This document shows, one piece after another, positions 22,870 to 34,110 of a stretch of DNA of 64,000 nucleotides. This stretch comes from Heterohyrax brucei. Taxonomy: Eukaryota; Chordata; Mammalia; Hyracoidea; Procaviidae. Both the position numbers and the translations under genes were made by a program. Numbering within the stretch: position 1 is the first letter of the stretch; each line of letters begins with the position of its first letter. Under the pieces are notes generated by a model that saw nothing but the letters and a program-made list of their open reading frames with translations, searched no databases and was not told the DNA's origin. The stretch spans positions 115,419,431 through 115,483,430 of the forward strand of contig CM053146.1 in the NCBI GenBank assembly GCA_028571685.1, written 5' to 3'.

Positions 22870-24870
22870 GACTGGAGGTGAGAGAAGGGAGAGCTAGGGA
22901 CCAAAAGCTAGAGAAGACCACAAAACTGAGGTTTTACTTTTAACTTGCAATAGAATCTCATTATTCCTACAAAGATACCCCCAAACCTGCATTACTGAGA
23001 ATATGGACTGCAAAGCAGCTTTGAAAGGAAGGCTTAATTTTTCACTGAATACTTTCGGATGCTGTTTGTGTTCTTTAAAAAGTGTATAGGGACTACTTAT
23101 TCCTCTTTTTTTTAAATAATTTCAAAGATAAACCTAGGTCTGGAGACTGAAAAGGGGGCTGCCTCTACAAATGGCTCCTTGGCTCCCACAGAGGCGAGCC
23201 CCATTTCAAGTCCCCTCTCCATCAGCCCACCCCTCGGGATACGAGGGGTTGATTGGCAGCTCAATACACTGCATGGGAGTAAATATGAAGGAGGAGAGTG
23301 GAGACTAATGACTGTGGTGGGTGTGAATTAACCCACCCTGGAGGGTCCTCCATAGCGAAAGGTCAGTTCTCTGACTCTTGTCTTTCTATCATGACTTTCA
23401 AGCTCAAATTAGCAGCTATTGCCATCATAATGTAACAATCACCTGACATATACACGTCTGATTAAGGTACGATAAGTCAGAGGTTACAAATTTGAAAACA
23501 GCAATAGCCTAAAAAAATAATAATAATGAAAATACCTTACAAATATATGGGGATTTGATAGGATGAGTACACATGCAAATGAAGAAAAAAGCAACGTGCA
23601 CCCAGAGATGGAAGATTCAAGCTTCCAAAAATAATTGGTTCATGAATTTAGTAAAAGAATGAGAATTTTCAGCTCAGAATTAGATATTCCTTCATGGTGA
23701 AACAAACAAACAAACAAAACCCTGTCAGGTCATAACCCTAAAAATTCTAGCCATATGAACCATAAAGACTGTTACAAACAAATGCTTGGCCTTTCTTGTT
23801 GACTGCCAAGTGGAGTCTATTTTTTGAAGGGCTAGGAAATGTCTTTGTCCAAATGTATCCTCTGAAAGTCAGGCCAAATGCCTAGAATACTCATTATTAC
23901 TGACTACTTGAGACAAGGTATGCAATGCAACTACTGTGACGATGGACTCGCCAATAAAGCCTCTCCTACCCATTATATCTTCTTGAGGATAAAGGACTAT
24001 TAACTGCAATTGCTTCAAGTGGCTGATGGAAATAAATGAAATTGATGAGTGAGGATGGGGTCAAGAAACTACATTAGCCAAAATTCAAATCTGGAAAGAG
24101 ATAAAACGCACCTAAGCCCATCCCTTTCACTGCACAGGAGAGGATCCCAAACTGATTCAAAGACCACTCAAGAGCATGCATTTCTATAAAGACAGCAGAA
24201 GCCTCAGGTCCATCTTCCTTGACCTCTAGCTTTCTGCTGCCCCAGGCTTCTCTCTTGCATGCTCTTCCCTGAGAGTCAGAGGTGAGGTCAGGACCCTAAC
24301 ACCATCAAGGCTCTGATTCCTGGTGAGTATTCTGGAGATGCTATCAAGAGAGCGTAGAAAGGGAACAGAAAGATAGACGCTAATCCAGATGGACAATAAC
24401 AGGAGCTTACCCTTCTCGTCTCTAGCCAAATAGACACTGAATGTTTTCAAAAGACACATTGGCCATAGAGTTTCTGCTCCTGCTGGGGATCCCTTCTCGG
24501 AGAACAAGTATAGTAGTTTTATGGACTTTCTGTGGACTTCCATGGAAAGTTTTAGGCCAAGTCTTCTATCTAAAGTGAAGCCATCCAATGCTGTAGCTGT
24601 CAAAATGTGGCACCTTATGTTTAAATTAAAAAATTTTAAATGCAGTTACCCAGTCACATTTTCAATGCCCTATGATTACTTGAAAAGCATTGCTATCTCC
24701 ATCACTGTAGAAAGCTCAATTGGCAAGTATTGCTGTAAGTTCTTTTTGAAGCATCAATGCCTCAGACTATGAAAATTAGCATAGCAGAGGGAGGTCTAGC
24801 TCATGATTAAGTCTAGCAAAGTAGAAGGAGCAATATATAAGCAATATGACATCTTCAATCTCTTCTGTCA
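22870..24870. other. Intergenic DNA, mostly unique
   Basis: No SINE or exon is recognised here apart from the AAAC repeat. A 125-codon minus-strand frame at 24226-24603 has no domain, no neighbouring splice context and ordinary composition, so I treat it as chance. Confidence 0.45.
23701..23720. repeat. (AAAC)n microsatellite
   Basis: About five AAAC units starting just after a GAAACAAAC context. Confidence 0.85.
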
Positions 24871-24877
24871 AGGACTC

Positions 24878-25068
24878 TGAGTCTCTGGGTGGTACAGTTA
24901 ACATGCTTGGCTGTGAACCAAAAATTTAGAAGTTCAAGTCTACCCAGAGGCACTGCAGAAGAAAGGCCTGGTGCACTGTTCCCAGAAAATCAGCCATTGA
25001 AAACCCTATGGAGCATATTCTACTGTTACATATATGGGGTCCCCATGAATTGGAATTGACTTGAAAAC
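24878..25068 (+). mobile_element. Afrotherian SINE (long subtype)
   Basis: GAGTCTCTGGGTGGTACAGT head, GAAGTTCAAGTCTACCC B-box, GAAGAAAGGCCTGGTGCACT middle, and tail CATGAATTGGAATTGACTTG. Confidence 0.88.
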
Positions 25069-25271
25069 CAAGAATTCCAGTGGTGTTTGAGGAACTTTTA
25101 TGCATTCTGCTTATTTTTTTTCCATTCAAAAGGTCACCTCCTGTGAGACCTAGTGCCGGTATCTGAAAAAGTGATGAGACACGAGTACAGTGTAAAGGAG
25201 TTTTCAATACTTAATGGAAATTTTTAAGAATTCTGGGAACTCGCGAATGGAAATACTCAAATAGAGACTAT

Positions 25272-25450
25272 GAAGCAGTGGTGGGTCACTGGTTAAGTGC
25301 TCAGCTGCTAACTGAATGGTCAACCACTTGAACCTTCCAGCTGCTCTTCAGGAGAGAGATGTGGAAGGCTGTTTCCAGGAAGATCACAGCCTCGAGAATG
25401 CTGTAGGGTGGGTCTACTCTGAGTTGCATTCACCTTGACAACAACAGGTT
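25272..25450 (+). mobile_element. Afrotherian SINE (long subtype)
   Basis: CAGTGGTGGGTCACTGGTTA then AGTGCTCAGCTGCTAACTG head, AGATGTGGAAGGCTGTTTCC middle, and tail CACCTTGACAACAACAGG. Confidence 0.85.
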
Positions 25451-25590
25451 AGGTAGTATTTAAGTGTGTTGAAAAAAACAGAAATGTTGATTGTCTATGG
25501 GGTCAGAGGTAGTAGTGAGGGGAAGAAAGGAATAAATTCTGTTGAGCATAAAACTGAACTTCAGCTACAAATAAAAGAGAGAATAACTTA

Positions 25591-25708
25591 AGGAAACCCT
25601 GGTAGTGTAGCAGTCAAGGATTTGGTTGCTCACCAAAAAGCCAGCAGTTGGAATCCACCAGGCACTCCTTAGAAACCCCATAGGGCTGCTATGAGCTGGA
25701 ATAGATGC
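25591..25708 (+). mobile_element. Afrotherian SINE, 3'-shortened
   Basis: GGAAACCCTGGTAGTGTAGC head and GCCAGCAGTTGGAATCCACC B-box, but the GGGGCAGTTCTACTCTG segment is deleted. This is the last near-complete SINE before a 12.9-kb gap in SINE cover. Confidence 0.85.
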
Positions 25709-26359
25709 TTTGCCTCTGAGACAGAGGCAGCTAAACCTTAACTAGTACAGTGTCATCAATTGCAGATTAAAATGCAATTATGCCTCATACAGCCCTTTTT
25801 CATGGTGAGATCCTGTTGATTTTAGGACTCAGATAAGAGGAAGCACCATGTGACAGGTGGCATCTATTGTGCCTTTGTGGAGTCGGGAAACTTCTGGAGT
25901 TTTCAGATCATGCATTCCCAGGAGGCAAGACCCAAATGTCTTACTTATTTGCCTACCTCCCGCAAAGTCATGCATCTGTGAGCACGTAATAAGCAAGAAC
26001 GCAAGGATCACAGATGGAAAGCCATACCTGAAAACAAATGTCTGGTAATAGCCAATCATTGAAGGTGTGGATGGTGGAAGGGCTAGATCCAGTTTCACAA
26101 ACACCATCACTGGTACTTAGAACAGCTTCTTGCAACACACATACAGCTCCCCCCACCCCTCGAGGTGAGGCTTCTTGATGCTGTTGTCATAAGTATTTCT
26201 GAGAATCCCACCACCCTGGCATTTTAAGTGACATGTTCTTGAAACATCTATCCCTACCTGAAAAGTAACTGGAGAGGATAAATGAGGAAAGATTTCCAGG
26301 TGTCCTTCAACAGATGAATATATATTAAAGGCTATGTGTAAATAAATACAACATATCGG

Positions 26360-26550
26360 AACAGAAGTTCTCATCTGCTGGCCTGTAAGTATTTGTATCG
26401 GAGCCACCTAAAATGTGTATTAGACTAGATGCCCAGATAACAACTCAGACCAAAGGAATCCCATCTGCTGGAGCATGGAGCCCAGGGCTCTGAATTTTTA
26501 ACACTTCCCTTATGATTTGGATGCACCATCAGATTTGGGACTCTAACTGG
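26360..26550 (+). mobile_element. MER5-type hAT relic
   Basis: TTGTATCGGAGCCACCTAAA, ATGTGTATTAGACTAGATGC, GGCTCTGAATTTTTAACAC and GATTTGGATGCACCATCAGA follow the MER5 order. Confidence 0.5.
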
Positions 26551-27247
26551 GAACATCCAGCTTTCCCCTGGGAAAAGTAGCCTCTGGGATGTGGCTAGGT
26601 AACAGCTTTCTCCTAGCAGTATATACAAATCTATTTTTTATATTTCCCACATCCCTTCCTGTCAAAGGAATGGAATGTAGGATGGGCTTGTCTATTATTA
26701 TTTCGCAATTAAGGATAGTGACGTAAAATGTTTTCGATGAGTAATGATGCTGCAGGAAGCTCAGCCTTGCTTCTTAGCTGTTGTTTCTAACCATGTACTG
26801 CCCTTTCAGTAGTGAGGATTCCGTAAGGGGCATAGATGTAAACTTACAAAATACTGGAAGATACAAGTGCCTGGCTCCTCACTACTGCACCTCTGGTTGA
26901 AACAGAACCAACTGTAGCCAAAGCCCTGAGATCTCAAGACGGACAAAAGCACTGCCGAGCCAGTCCCAGTCTAGAGAATTTCCCCGAAGGTTCCTTTTCC
27001 GTAGGACACATACGGGATTTGTGTTGGGCTCCCAGGAATCCTTGGAAGTCCTGTGTTAGAATAATTCTAAGCTCTCCTGGGCCGGTGAGGTCTTGTCCAG
27101 CTGATGAGGCCTTGTTCAGAGTGACTTGGGAGAGATCTGGTCTAATATCGAATTTTCCCTGGTCTGAGAAGCACTCTGAGGGCCTAGAAGTGAAAGCAAG
27201 GCCACCAAAAGTCCCCGCAGGTGGCGCAGCCATTATTTATTGAGTGC

Positions 27248-27260
27248 TGCCCCCTAGAGG
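27248..27260 (-). promoter_or_regulatory. Candidate CTCF-like site
   Basis: The minus-strand CCTCTAGGGGGCA matches the CTCF core with one mismatch, in the same orientation as the site at 22834. Confidence 0.25.
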
Positions 27261-28758
27261 ATTAAAACTGGTCTGGCAATGAGTCGTTGGGAGACCCCAG
27301 AACTCTGAACTACGGACACACCCCTATCCAAAGCTGAATGACTGGCTTTTTCTGTTGTGGATGGCTGAGAAGTCTTGCCTCAGGCAGTGCAGAGGACTAG
27401 CAGGAAATAAGCTAGCTCCCCCTTCAGGACATCTCTTAAAAGTGTAAATCCTAACGTTGAAAATCAGGTCCCGGAACAGAAAGCTGAAACTGATTCTTCT
27501 CCCTACCAGACCAAGGATCCTAGAAGCATCCTGATAGGGGCCTTCAACCTTAAGACCCCAAGACCAAGAGTCCAGAATTGTTATTCTTAGGGTTCATTAG
27601 TGACATTAGGCTTACCTCTCCTCTCCCTTCTCCCCATGTCCTGCACCAAAACCCCTCCTCTGGTGTTCTCAGAAGCAGCCCTATCCCACATGGAATATTT
27701 GCTAGAATGGTTTGATACCCCTGGTGGTGGAAGACATGACAATAAATGGTCCTCTTCATTCAGGGGCTGTCACTGCAGGTAGTGTTTTTTTATCCTTAGA
27801 TTAGCATCTTAACAAGGACAGAAATCTGAACCTCTGCTTATAGTCCAGAATCTAGATTGCCTCTTCATTAAATATTGAGGGGTGGGAATCTTCCTTTACA
27901 ATTGGGCTTTAAACAGAAAAAAAATGTAAATTTGGAGTTTTTAATCATGTGGATGTGCTTTCTAGCCTTTTCTAAAAGGGAGGAAGGATGAGAGAAAGAC
28001 AATGAAAGGTAGCTTTAGACTAGCCAGAAGATAAGCTCCCAGGAACTGCTCACCAGGCCCCTGCTACATGCCCTTTCAAAACCAGGCATCTAAGATTAAC
28101 AGTGTGATATGCAGCTTGTGGATTTGCATGGCACTTTAAAATCTCCCTGTGGCTTGGCTCAACTATTTGCAAATCACTTCTGATTCAATTTTGTTTTGGT
28201 TATCTCAGTGTAAATAACAGTTAAGTGGGAGTTACAGATTTTTCAAACACTAAAAGTGATAAACAAAGCTAATGGCAAGTCTAGATAAGGAGGGAAACCA
28301 CCCAGACAAATCTACAAGGACAAGAAAAGAGGAGGAGAGTTAGATATGTGTGTTTCTTGTTACTGAAACTTTGTCTTAATCGGCAGAATGGCAGAAAAAG
28401 GTATATGCAGAACATTACTTAACTATTTCTCTTACCGTCTTTATGATAATATAGTAATAGGTACCTAGTGAAGCAAGACAGTTGGAATTCAGAAAGCCAT
28501 TCTCAGAAACAAAGATACAAGTGTTTCCACAACTGTTAGCTTGCAGTTCCTTCTAAACAGTTTTCACGCCTCCATTTAAAAATAGTTGGCACAATGCTGT
28601 TTTCTGTCTCTGGCGTTGTGACCATATTTCCATGGGGAAAATGTGGATAGAGGTGGCGATGGTAGCACTTCGAGCAGATACCTTCGTGTGCCTGTACTTT
28701 GGCAGGGGGAATGGTGGTGGAAATCAAATTTAATTACCCCAAATTTCTTTCCTAAAGA

Positions 28759-28777
28759 AGCCAAGTGCCGTCGAGTC
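28759..28777 (-). repeat. 19-nt SINE/RTE tail motif, isolated
   Basis: AGCCAAGTGCCGTCGAGTC sits alone in unique DNA with no adjoining SINE body. It is identical to the motif at 13003 and 57810. Confidence 0.6.
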
Positions 28778-28899
28778 TTTGCTTTTCTTCTGACAGCTAC
28801 ATCTTCAGTGGGAGAGTAGAGGAGCATGCTTGGGACAAAACAAAGGATCTGAGCGGTAAATGAAGGGAGTGTTTGGGGTTTTATTCAGCCAGGGCTGGC

Positions 28900-29880
28900 T
28901 GTGTGTGTCGCCGCCACGCACTGCTGCCTGTGAGAATGCCTGGCTGAGCGGCCGCCTAGCTCCTACCCCAAACACCGTACACCACCCAGCGCATCTTGTA
29001 ACGCCATGGCGCGTGGCATTGTGTTGGGCTCTGCGTGGGTGGCATCGGAGTCACCGAATTTAGGGGGGACAAAGATTTCCCCTGCTCCCAGCGGGGTCTC
29101 CTCAGGGGCGAGAGCGAAGTGGTCGAGGGCAGGACGAATGGGCGAGGGTGACCGGGGCGCTCCTTCCCCGGGGCGTCACGCACGGGCAGCACGGAGAGGA
29201 GGAGAGGTGCACAAGGAGGCAGGGGGTTCGGGCTGGGTGAGGGGCGTCTGAGTAAGAGCTGCCTTTACTTTGATCCAGAGGCGGCCGAAGAAGCCACCCC
29301 GCCCGAGTTGGGTGCCACAGCGCTCGGCTCTGCGCCGCGCGTCTCCGCGGCTGCCTCTTTAATCAGGAACACAGAAGGGGCGGGCCCTGAGCCGGCGCGT
29401 AATCGGATAGCTCTGCCGCCGCTCTGACATCCACACGCGGCTCGGCCTGAAAAGGCAGGGGGGAGCCCGAGGGGAGGCAGAGAAGCTGGGGAGGCGGCAA
29501 TCCGCATCCCGCCCCTAGCACATCCCGAGCCGCGCAGACACTCGGCCAGGCGCTGGGCGAGGTGGAGGTGAGGGCGGGCGCTGGCGAACTCGGAGAGGGC
29601 TCGCTACTCCAGGCGATCCCAGCCGCCGCCGCCGCCGCACCGCTAGCAGCAGCAGCCGGCAGCAGCAGCTTCCTTCCTCAGGCTCCCCTCGTGAGGCTGA
29701 CCAAGCGGGTGTAGGCGGTGGGGGAGGCTCCCGCTAGAGGAACCCGGCGAGGGCAGGAGCCGCGCGGTCGCCTCCCGCTCGCGCCGTCGGTCGGTCGGTG
29801 CCTCCGCCCGCGTGTCCGTCCGGAGCGCCGGGACCTGTGTGTCAGTTTTTGCCTCTGAGATCACACAGCTGCCTGGGAGC
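28900..29880 (+). promoter_or_regulatory. NRP2: NRP2 CpG-island promoter region
   Basis: CpG becomes frequent from about 28.9 kb and dense at 29.27-29.86 kb, immediately upstream of the NRP2 start codon. GC-box-like GGGGCGGG (29377-29384) and CCCGCCCC (29508-29515) are present, along with short (CCG)n and (CAG)n runs at about 29623-29670. No good TATA box in a fixed position is seen, which suits a dispersed CpG-island promoter. The transcription start cannot be placed exactly; I favour somewhere in 29.4-29.6 kb. Confidence 0.7.
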
Positions 29881-29886
29881 CGTGCG

Positions 29887-29979
29887 ATGCCCACGGCAAG
29901 TCTTGGTTTTTCTTTTTGTTATTATTATTATTATTTTTACGTTTGGCTTTTGGGAAATATTCGTGATGTTGTAGGATAA
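29887..29979 (+). other. Upstream ORF in the NRP2 5' UTR (30 codons plus stop)
   Basis: ATGCCCACGGCAAGTCTTGG opens a frame running through a (TAT)n tract, giving a row of tyrosines, to TAA at 29977-29979. Two tiny further uORFs follow: ATGTTGTAG at 29966-29974 and ATGACACTTTGA at 29985-29996. If transcription starts upstream, all three precede the NRP2 start and could lower or condition its translation. Confidence 0.4.
29920..29937. repeat. (TTA)n microsatellite inside the 5' UTR
   Basis: Five to six TTA units; they encode the tyrosine run of the upstream ORF. Confidence 0.85.
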
Positions 29980-30292
29980 AGGAAATGACACTTTGAAGAA
30001 CTGAAGAGAACATACGTGTGTTTTGTTCTTAAAAGGAAACTCGTCCTCTCTTCCCGGCTTGCACCCTCTTTGCTGATTTCTGGAGCTACCCTTCTCCTGG
30101 CGAGGTGGGGATTCCAGCAAGACTAAAGGTGAAGTTGGGCTGTCAGGACTCAGGAGAGAAATACTGACATTAGAAACCTTTCCAGAAGACATTGTAAGGA
30201 AGAAAATAAGAGAGAGAAAAAAATAACACAAGGACTTTTAATTACACAAGAAGCCTACAAATTCAGCTCAGGAGAAAGCTTCCTTCTCTGAA

Positions 30293-30365
30293 ATGGATAC
30301 GTTTCCTCTCACCTGGATTTTCTTAGTGTTCTATTTTTCGGGACAGGAAGTGAGAGGCCAACCAG
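30293..30365 (+). CDS. NRP2: NRP2 coding exon 1: signal peptide of neuropilin-2
   Basis: Neuropilin-2 is a single-pass membrane co-receptor for class 3 semaphorins (notably SEMA3F) and VEGF-A/C, acting with plexins and VEGF receptors in axon guidance and lymphatic development. The exon encodes 24 residues, MDTFPLTWIFLVFYFSGQEV then RGQP, plus one base: a short N-region, a hydrophobic core (residues 4-15) and a likely signal-peptidase site around residue 20-22. The ATG has G at -3 and G at +4, and an in-frame stop lies 18 codons upstream, so the start is secure. The exon ends CCAG|GTAAGC, a strong donor in phase 1. Joined to 46573 it makes GAC (Asp25). The hydrophobic part differs from the human signal peptide at several places, as expected of a signal sequence. 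Confidence 0.93.
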
Positions 30366-30563
30366 GTAAGCCCCAAAAAGTTTTTGTTTTTTTTTTTTAA
30401 TTTTACTTCTACATGCTTTTCCTTTAAAAGTGACTGCTAGCGCAGGGGGCGATGCAGCACAGTGCAGAAGCAGCCTCCCTCAGTACTCGGTAATTTAGAG
30501 ATCCCTGCTGGCCCTCCCTACACCACCAAGACAGTCAAAATCCAACTTTTCTCTCCTGCTAGG

Positions 30564-30605
30564 AGTGTGTGTGTGTATGCGTGTGTGTGTGCGCGCGCGC
30601 TTGTG
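30564..30605. repeat. (GT)n/(GC)n microsatellite
   Basis: GTGTGTGTGTATGCGTGTGT leads into GCGCGCGCGC, alternating purine-pyrimidine DNA capable of Z-form, 200 bp into intron 1. Confidence 0.9.
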
Positions 30606-31994
30606 TTTTGAAACATAGAATTTGGCGGTGTTCAGATGTCACATATGGAGTGAATCAAAGGTTTAAAAATACTACAAAGCCTTTTCATTACAGTTTTTGG
30701 GGATTTCTTCCCCCCTGTCTTGAAGCAGAACACATCTCCCTTGAGTTTCCTCAACCTAGCCAGCGAAATATAAATCATTTGCATTCCCTTCACTAAGCTA
30801 CATTGAGCAATGTTAACTGAAGGACTTGGGAAAGACAAGCGACTAGTTTGGATTTTCAGTGCTGTAGATTCTTCGTGGAATGGGTGGATAAGGCTTTGCT
30901 GGTGGAGCAAGTTAGTTTGTGGCCGAGACAGGGGATTGGGGATGATTCTGGCAACCAAGGCGATTAGTGATCCCCACTCTGTTTCCCATATCCATGTATC
31001 TTCTGGGAAAGTAAATCATGTGTTCTTTTTAAAAATTATTATTAGATAAAGCAAAATGCCTGGCTCTCTAAGGTCTCCCACTCTTGTGAAGTGGTTAGAA
31101 ATTTCGGAGTGGAATTTGTTCTCAACCGCTGCCAAAAAGGGTGTGTGGACAGACTGCTGAGATAAGCACCAAGGCCCAGAACAGTCTGGGGCCAGCATGT
31201 GTGGGGAGTGTAAGGGACACATTCTCTGAGAAGGGATCTCTGACTGTAGGGAATCCAGGGGGGGGCTAGTCCTTCCTTCCTAGGATCCTACTCCAGGGTG
31301 GGCCTCTCTCCTCTCTGAGAACAGGGTCCAGAATTTGACAAAACTCTGTAAGCAGCTGCTACAGGTGACTGGGGATGGGCAAACTGCTATGGAAGAAACA
31401 GGGAAAACAGAGGAGGAAAAACTGCTCCTGAAGTCCCTTACCCTGAGCACGTGGAAAGTGATGTCTGCAGTTGCAGGGCTTACCTCATGCAGCCGTGGGC
31501 AGCCTCGGACACATCGGCTAGTGGGTCCTGTGAGAGCTCGATTTAACTAAAGGGAAGTTTCGCACCTAGTACTCCAGTTCTTGCCCTCCAGCACACGCAC
31601 ACCCACCCACTTTGAGCTTGAGTGTGTATTTTAGGGGCAGGAAGATTCTGGAATGCCATAGCCACCCAGCTCTCCAGTTTGCGGCTCCTCTGCCATGACC
31701 CGTCTTCTGGGCAGCTGCAAACCTATTATAACAGGGATGGGTGCAGGTCATACTTGGGGAGATTCCGTGTATCTCCCGTTCCTCCCATTCCAGCTTGAAG
31801 CGAAATTAAATTACCTCTCACAGACCTGGATGCTGCATAAATTATGTTTGTGTGATTCCGTGTGTGTCTCTGTGTGTGTATACATACATACACGCACAGA
31901 GGGTAAGAACCATACATTCATGTGTTCAGGAACGGATTCTGGTAGGCCCAGGAGCGCAAGAGCGCGCACTGGCATGCGCGCGCGTGCTCGCGCT

Positions 31995-32002
31995 TGTGGA
32001 CA

Positions 32003-32041
<39 letters not shown>
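31995..32041. repeat. (CA)n microsatellite
   Basis: A long near-perfect CA run, preceded by CGCGCGCGTGCTCGCGC; length polymorphism is likely. Confidence 0.92.
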
Positions 32042-32043
<2 letters not shown>

Positions 32044-34016
32044 CTTCAGTTTTCCTTGCTGCACCACGGAGCGGGAGGGGTCGTGAAGAGTTACTGGCTA
32101 TCTCCAACCCAGATGTTCGCACATCTGTCTCCAAGCGCCATTTGGAGTGTGTGTACGTGTGTGCGCGACATCGGCTCCAATCCACTCTCGCTCTGCCACC
32201 TGCCTCCTGCGCTGTCTGCGGAACCCCTTCTCATCCCCAACCCGGACTGCCATGCGTCACTTTCAGAGAAACCTAGAGAGCCACAGGGCAAGTCATCCAC
32301 TGTGAGGCCAAGCGGGCAGCTGGGACCCGCTCGGCGTGAACGTTCTGCAGCCCACCCACATGCCGCGGGCCCCTTGGGCTTACAGCCAGAGCAGCCTACT
32401 GGCATTGGGGTAAATGACGCCGGGTGGCAAAGAACGAGGCCGGTAGAGACCTCAGACTCACCTGGTGTGTGCCAGCCCGGGGCGGGGGGTGGGGGCGGTC
32501 CAGGGCCTCTACGCCCAGCAGGAATCGATTCCCAGGAGGGTCTAGAGGAAAGGAAGGGTGGAAGGTGCAGGAAAGCCATTGAGCAAACAGCCCCGCAGCC
32601 TCCGGCGGGCTGTCTCGGGGCCGGGAGGCTGCGTGGGCGCTGCGCACCGGGTTCTCTCCCGGACAGACATGCTGCTTTACCAGGTCGCAATACCCCCAGC
32701 CGCTCGCCTGCCTTCCTCCCAGGCCTGGACATTCTTGCCTGGCCCTGTGCACCCTTTCCCGCCCCTGAGCACCGCTCTGCGCCGAATGCTTTCTGCCAGT
32801 GCCCGGAGAGTCGGGTCTGCCAGATTAGGGACTGGCGGAGTCGGGGTCCCAGGCACTGGGAGAGCTGGGTGGCAGGAAGCTGGGGTGGGATTTCCAAGTA
32901 GAGGGTGGAGAGAGGCGGGAAGGAGCCAGCGTGAGCCAAGGAAACGAGCCCAATTTGCACCTCCTCAAGAAAGACTGGACACCCAGCGGCTGCTAGTGCA
33001 CCGGAACAGGTGAAGAGCACACTGCGCGAGCATCCACGTGGTGAGAGCACAGTGCACCCCCAGACCACCCCACCCCTCACTGGCAGCACTGTCTCTAACG
33101 CCGCATCGATTTGTTTGGGCTACGCAGCAGAAACAGAGGCGAGAGATCCATAAACATTCTGTTAGGCAAAAATATGCCCTGCGAAAGCAAAACGGTGGCT
33201 CAAGCCTTGGCGAAGTTGGTTGCTTCTAACTTCCGGCTCCCTTCTCCTCCTGGCTCGGGACACCCCCTGGGAGAAGCTTGCGGCATTTCCTCGAGCCATT
33301 GCCGGAAAGTTAAGTAGCGGCTGCGGGGATCTACCCGAGAGAAGCCTTTGCAGCACTCGAAGAGAGAGAGTTCCCTCTTCCCCTCACCCGCCACCTTGCA
33401 TTTGCTTTTCCACGTGAGAAAAAGAAATAGTCACGGCCAAGGCTTCATTTTCACTGATTGATTTATTCTTAATATCAACACACGCTAACAGAGGCGAGGC
33501 GAACTGTGATTAAATGGTGCCCCCCCCTTCGCCTCAGGCTGACTGTGCTGCGGCGGTTCCCACCAGGAACCCGGCGCCGGGCCTCTGGGTGAGGGGTGGA
33601 GGGACCCGCTGCGTAGATCATTCAGTGAGGTCGGGGGCGGGAGGAGAGGGGGTCGCCCCTAGGGCAATCGTCAGAGGGGCGGGAATCAGCTTTCCAAACC
33701 GAGTGTTGCAGCTTCTGCGGCTCCGGTTAGATTTCTTCTGGAAGGAGAGGGGATCGATGCCCTGTTTATTGACGTGTGCTCGCAGCTGAGCTCTCCCTCC
33801 TTCCTGTCGGTTTCAGACCCAGTGGAGAGCCCCCTGGCGCTAGCCCTTCAGCCTCTGTGCCTGGCCACAAAATGCCATCTTGCTAGAGTTAATCACGGCC
33901 TGCGGGGGACAGGGTTTTGCTCAAGAAATTAGTCAAACTGCCGATGGATGGGCTTTTTCAAAAGGTGGCTATGGCTGGGTCTAACGACCCTACGGACACA
34001 CTGCTCTTAGCCGAAA

Positions 34017-34068
34017 GAGCGGAGGGAGGAGGAAGAAAAGGAGAAAGAGGAGAAGGAGGAGGGGTGGT
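34017..34068. repeat. Purine-rich (GGA)n tract
   Basis: Only A and G on the plus strand for about 50 bp, mostly GGA/GAA units. Confidence 0.85.
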
Positions 34069-34110
34069 AGCCACCCTCCAATCCCCAACGCCACCTCTAG
34101 GAAAGCTTTG

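Larger units (their letters stand above)
26551..28900. other. Upstream flank of NRP2, unique sequence
   Basis: This 2.3 kb has no full SINE. It holds unique AT-rich DNA (for instance 28090-28300, with GGATTTGCATGGCACTTTAA and several TTTGCAAAT-like cores). It is a plausible distal promoter region, inferred from position alone. Confidence 0.45.
29500..30292 (+). other. NRP2: NRP2 5' untranslated region (start approximate)
   Basis: The DNA between the CpG island and the start codon is continuous with coding exon 1, and no splice acceptor is needed to reach the ATG. An in-frame TAA at 30239-30241 shows the coding frame does not extend further 5'. The segment 29887-29996 carries three upstream ATGs, while 29997-30292 has none. 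The left boundary is a guess; mRNA data would set it. Confidence 0.55.
31900..34110. promoter_or_regulatory. Intronic GC-rich, CpG-bearing tract (possible alternative promoter)
   Basis: GC content and CpG frequency are raised across roughly 2 kb of intron 1, which is why long frames (349 codons on plus, 332 on minus) are open on both strands. Neither frame has a recognisable domain; the plus frame includes the translated CA repeat. The tract ends in a purine-rich run. It could be a second CpG island driving a shorter or antisense transcript, or simply GC-rich intron. Confidence 0.35.

Noticed and set aside
27205-27235. GTCCCCGCAGGTGGCGCAGC, similar to a SINE head
   Set aside because: The similarity covers about 20 bases only, with no B-box or tail after it.
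31695-32276. 193-codon ORF
   Set aside because: It also spans the CA repeat, giving a run of His-Thr; a microsatellite artefact.
31852-32901. 349-codon plus-strand ORF in intron 1
   Set aside because: It translates the CA microsatellite and a GC-rich tract, has no domain, and a similarly long frame is open on the opposite strand.
32091-33089. 332-codon minus-strand ORF
   Set aside because: It overlaps the plus-strand frame in GC-rich DNA where stops are rare; composition is proline/serine/glycine-rich and there is no recognisable domain or splice evidence.
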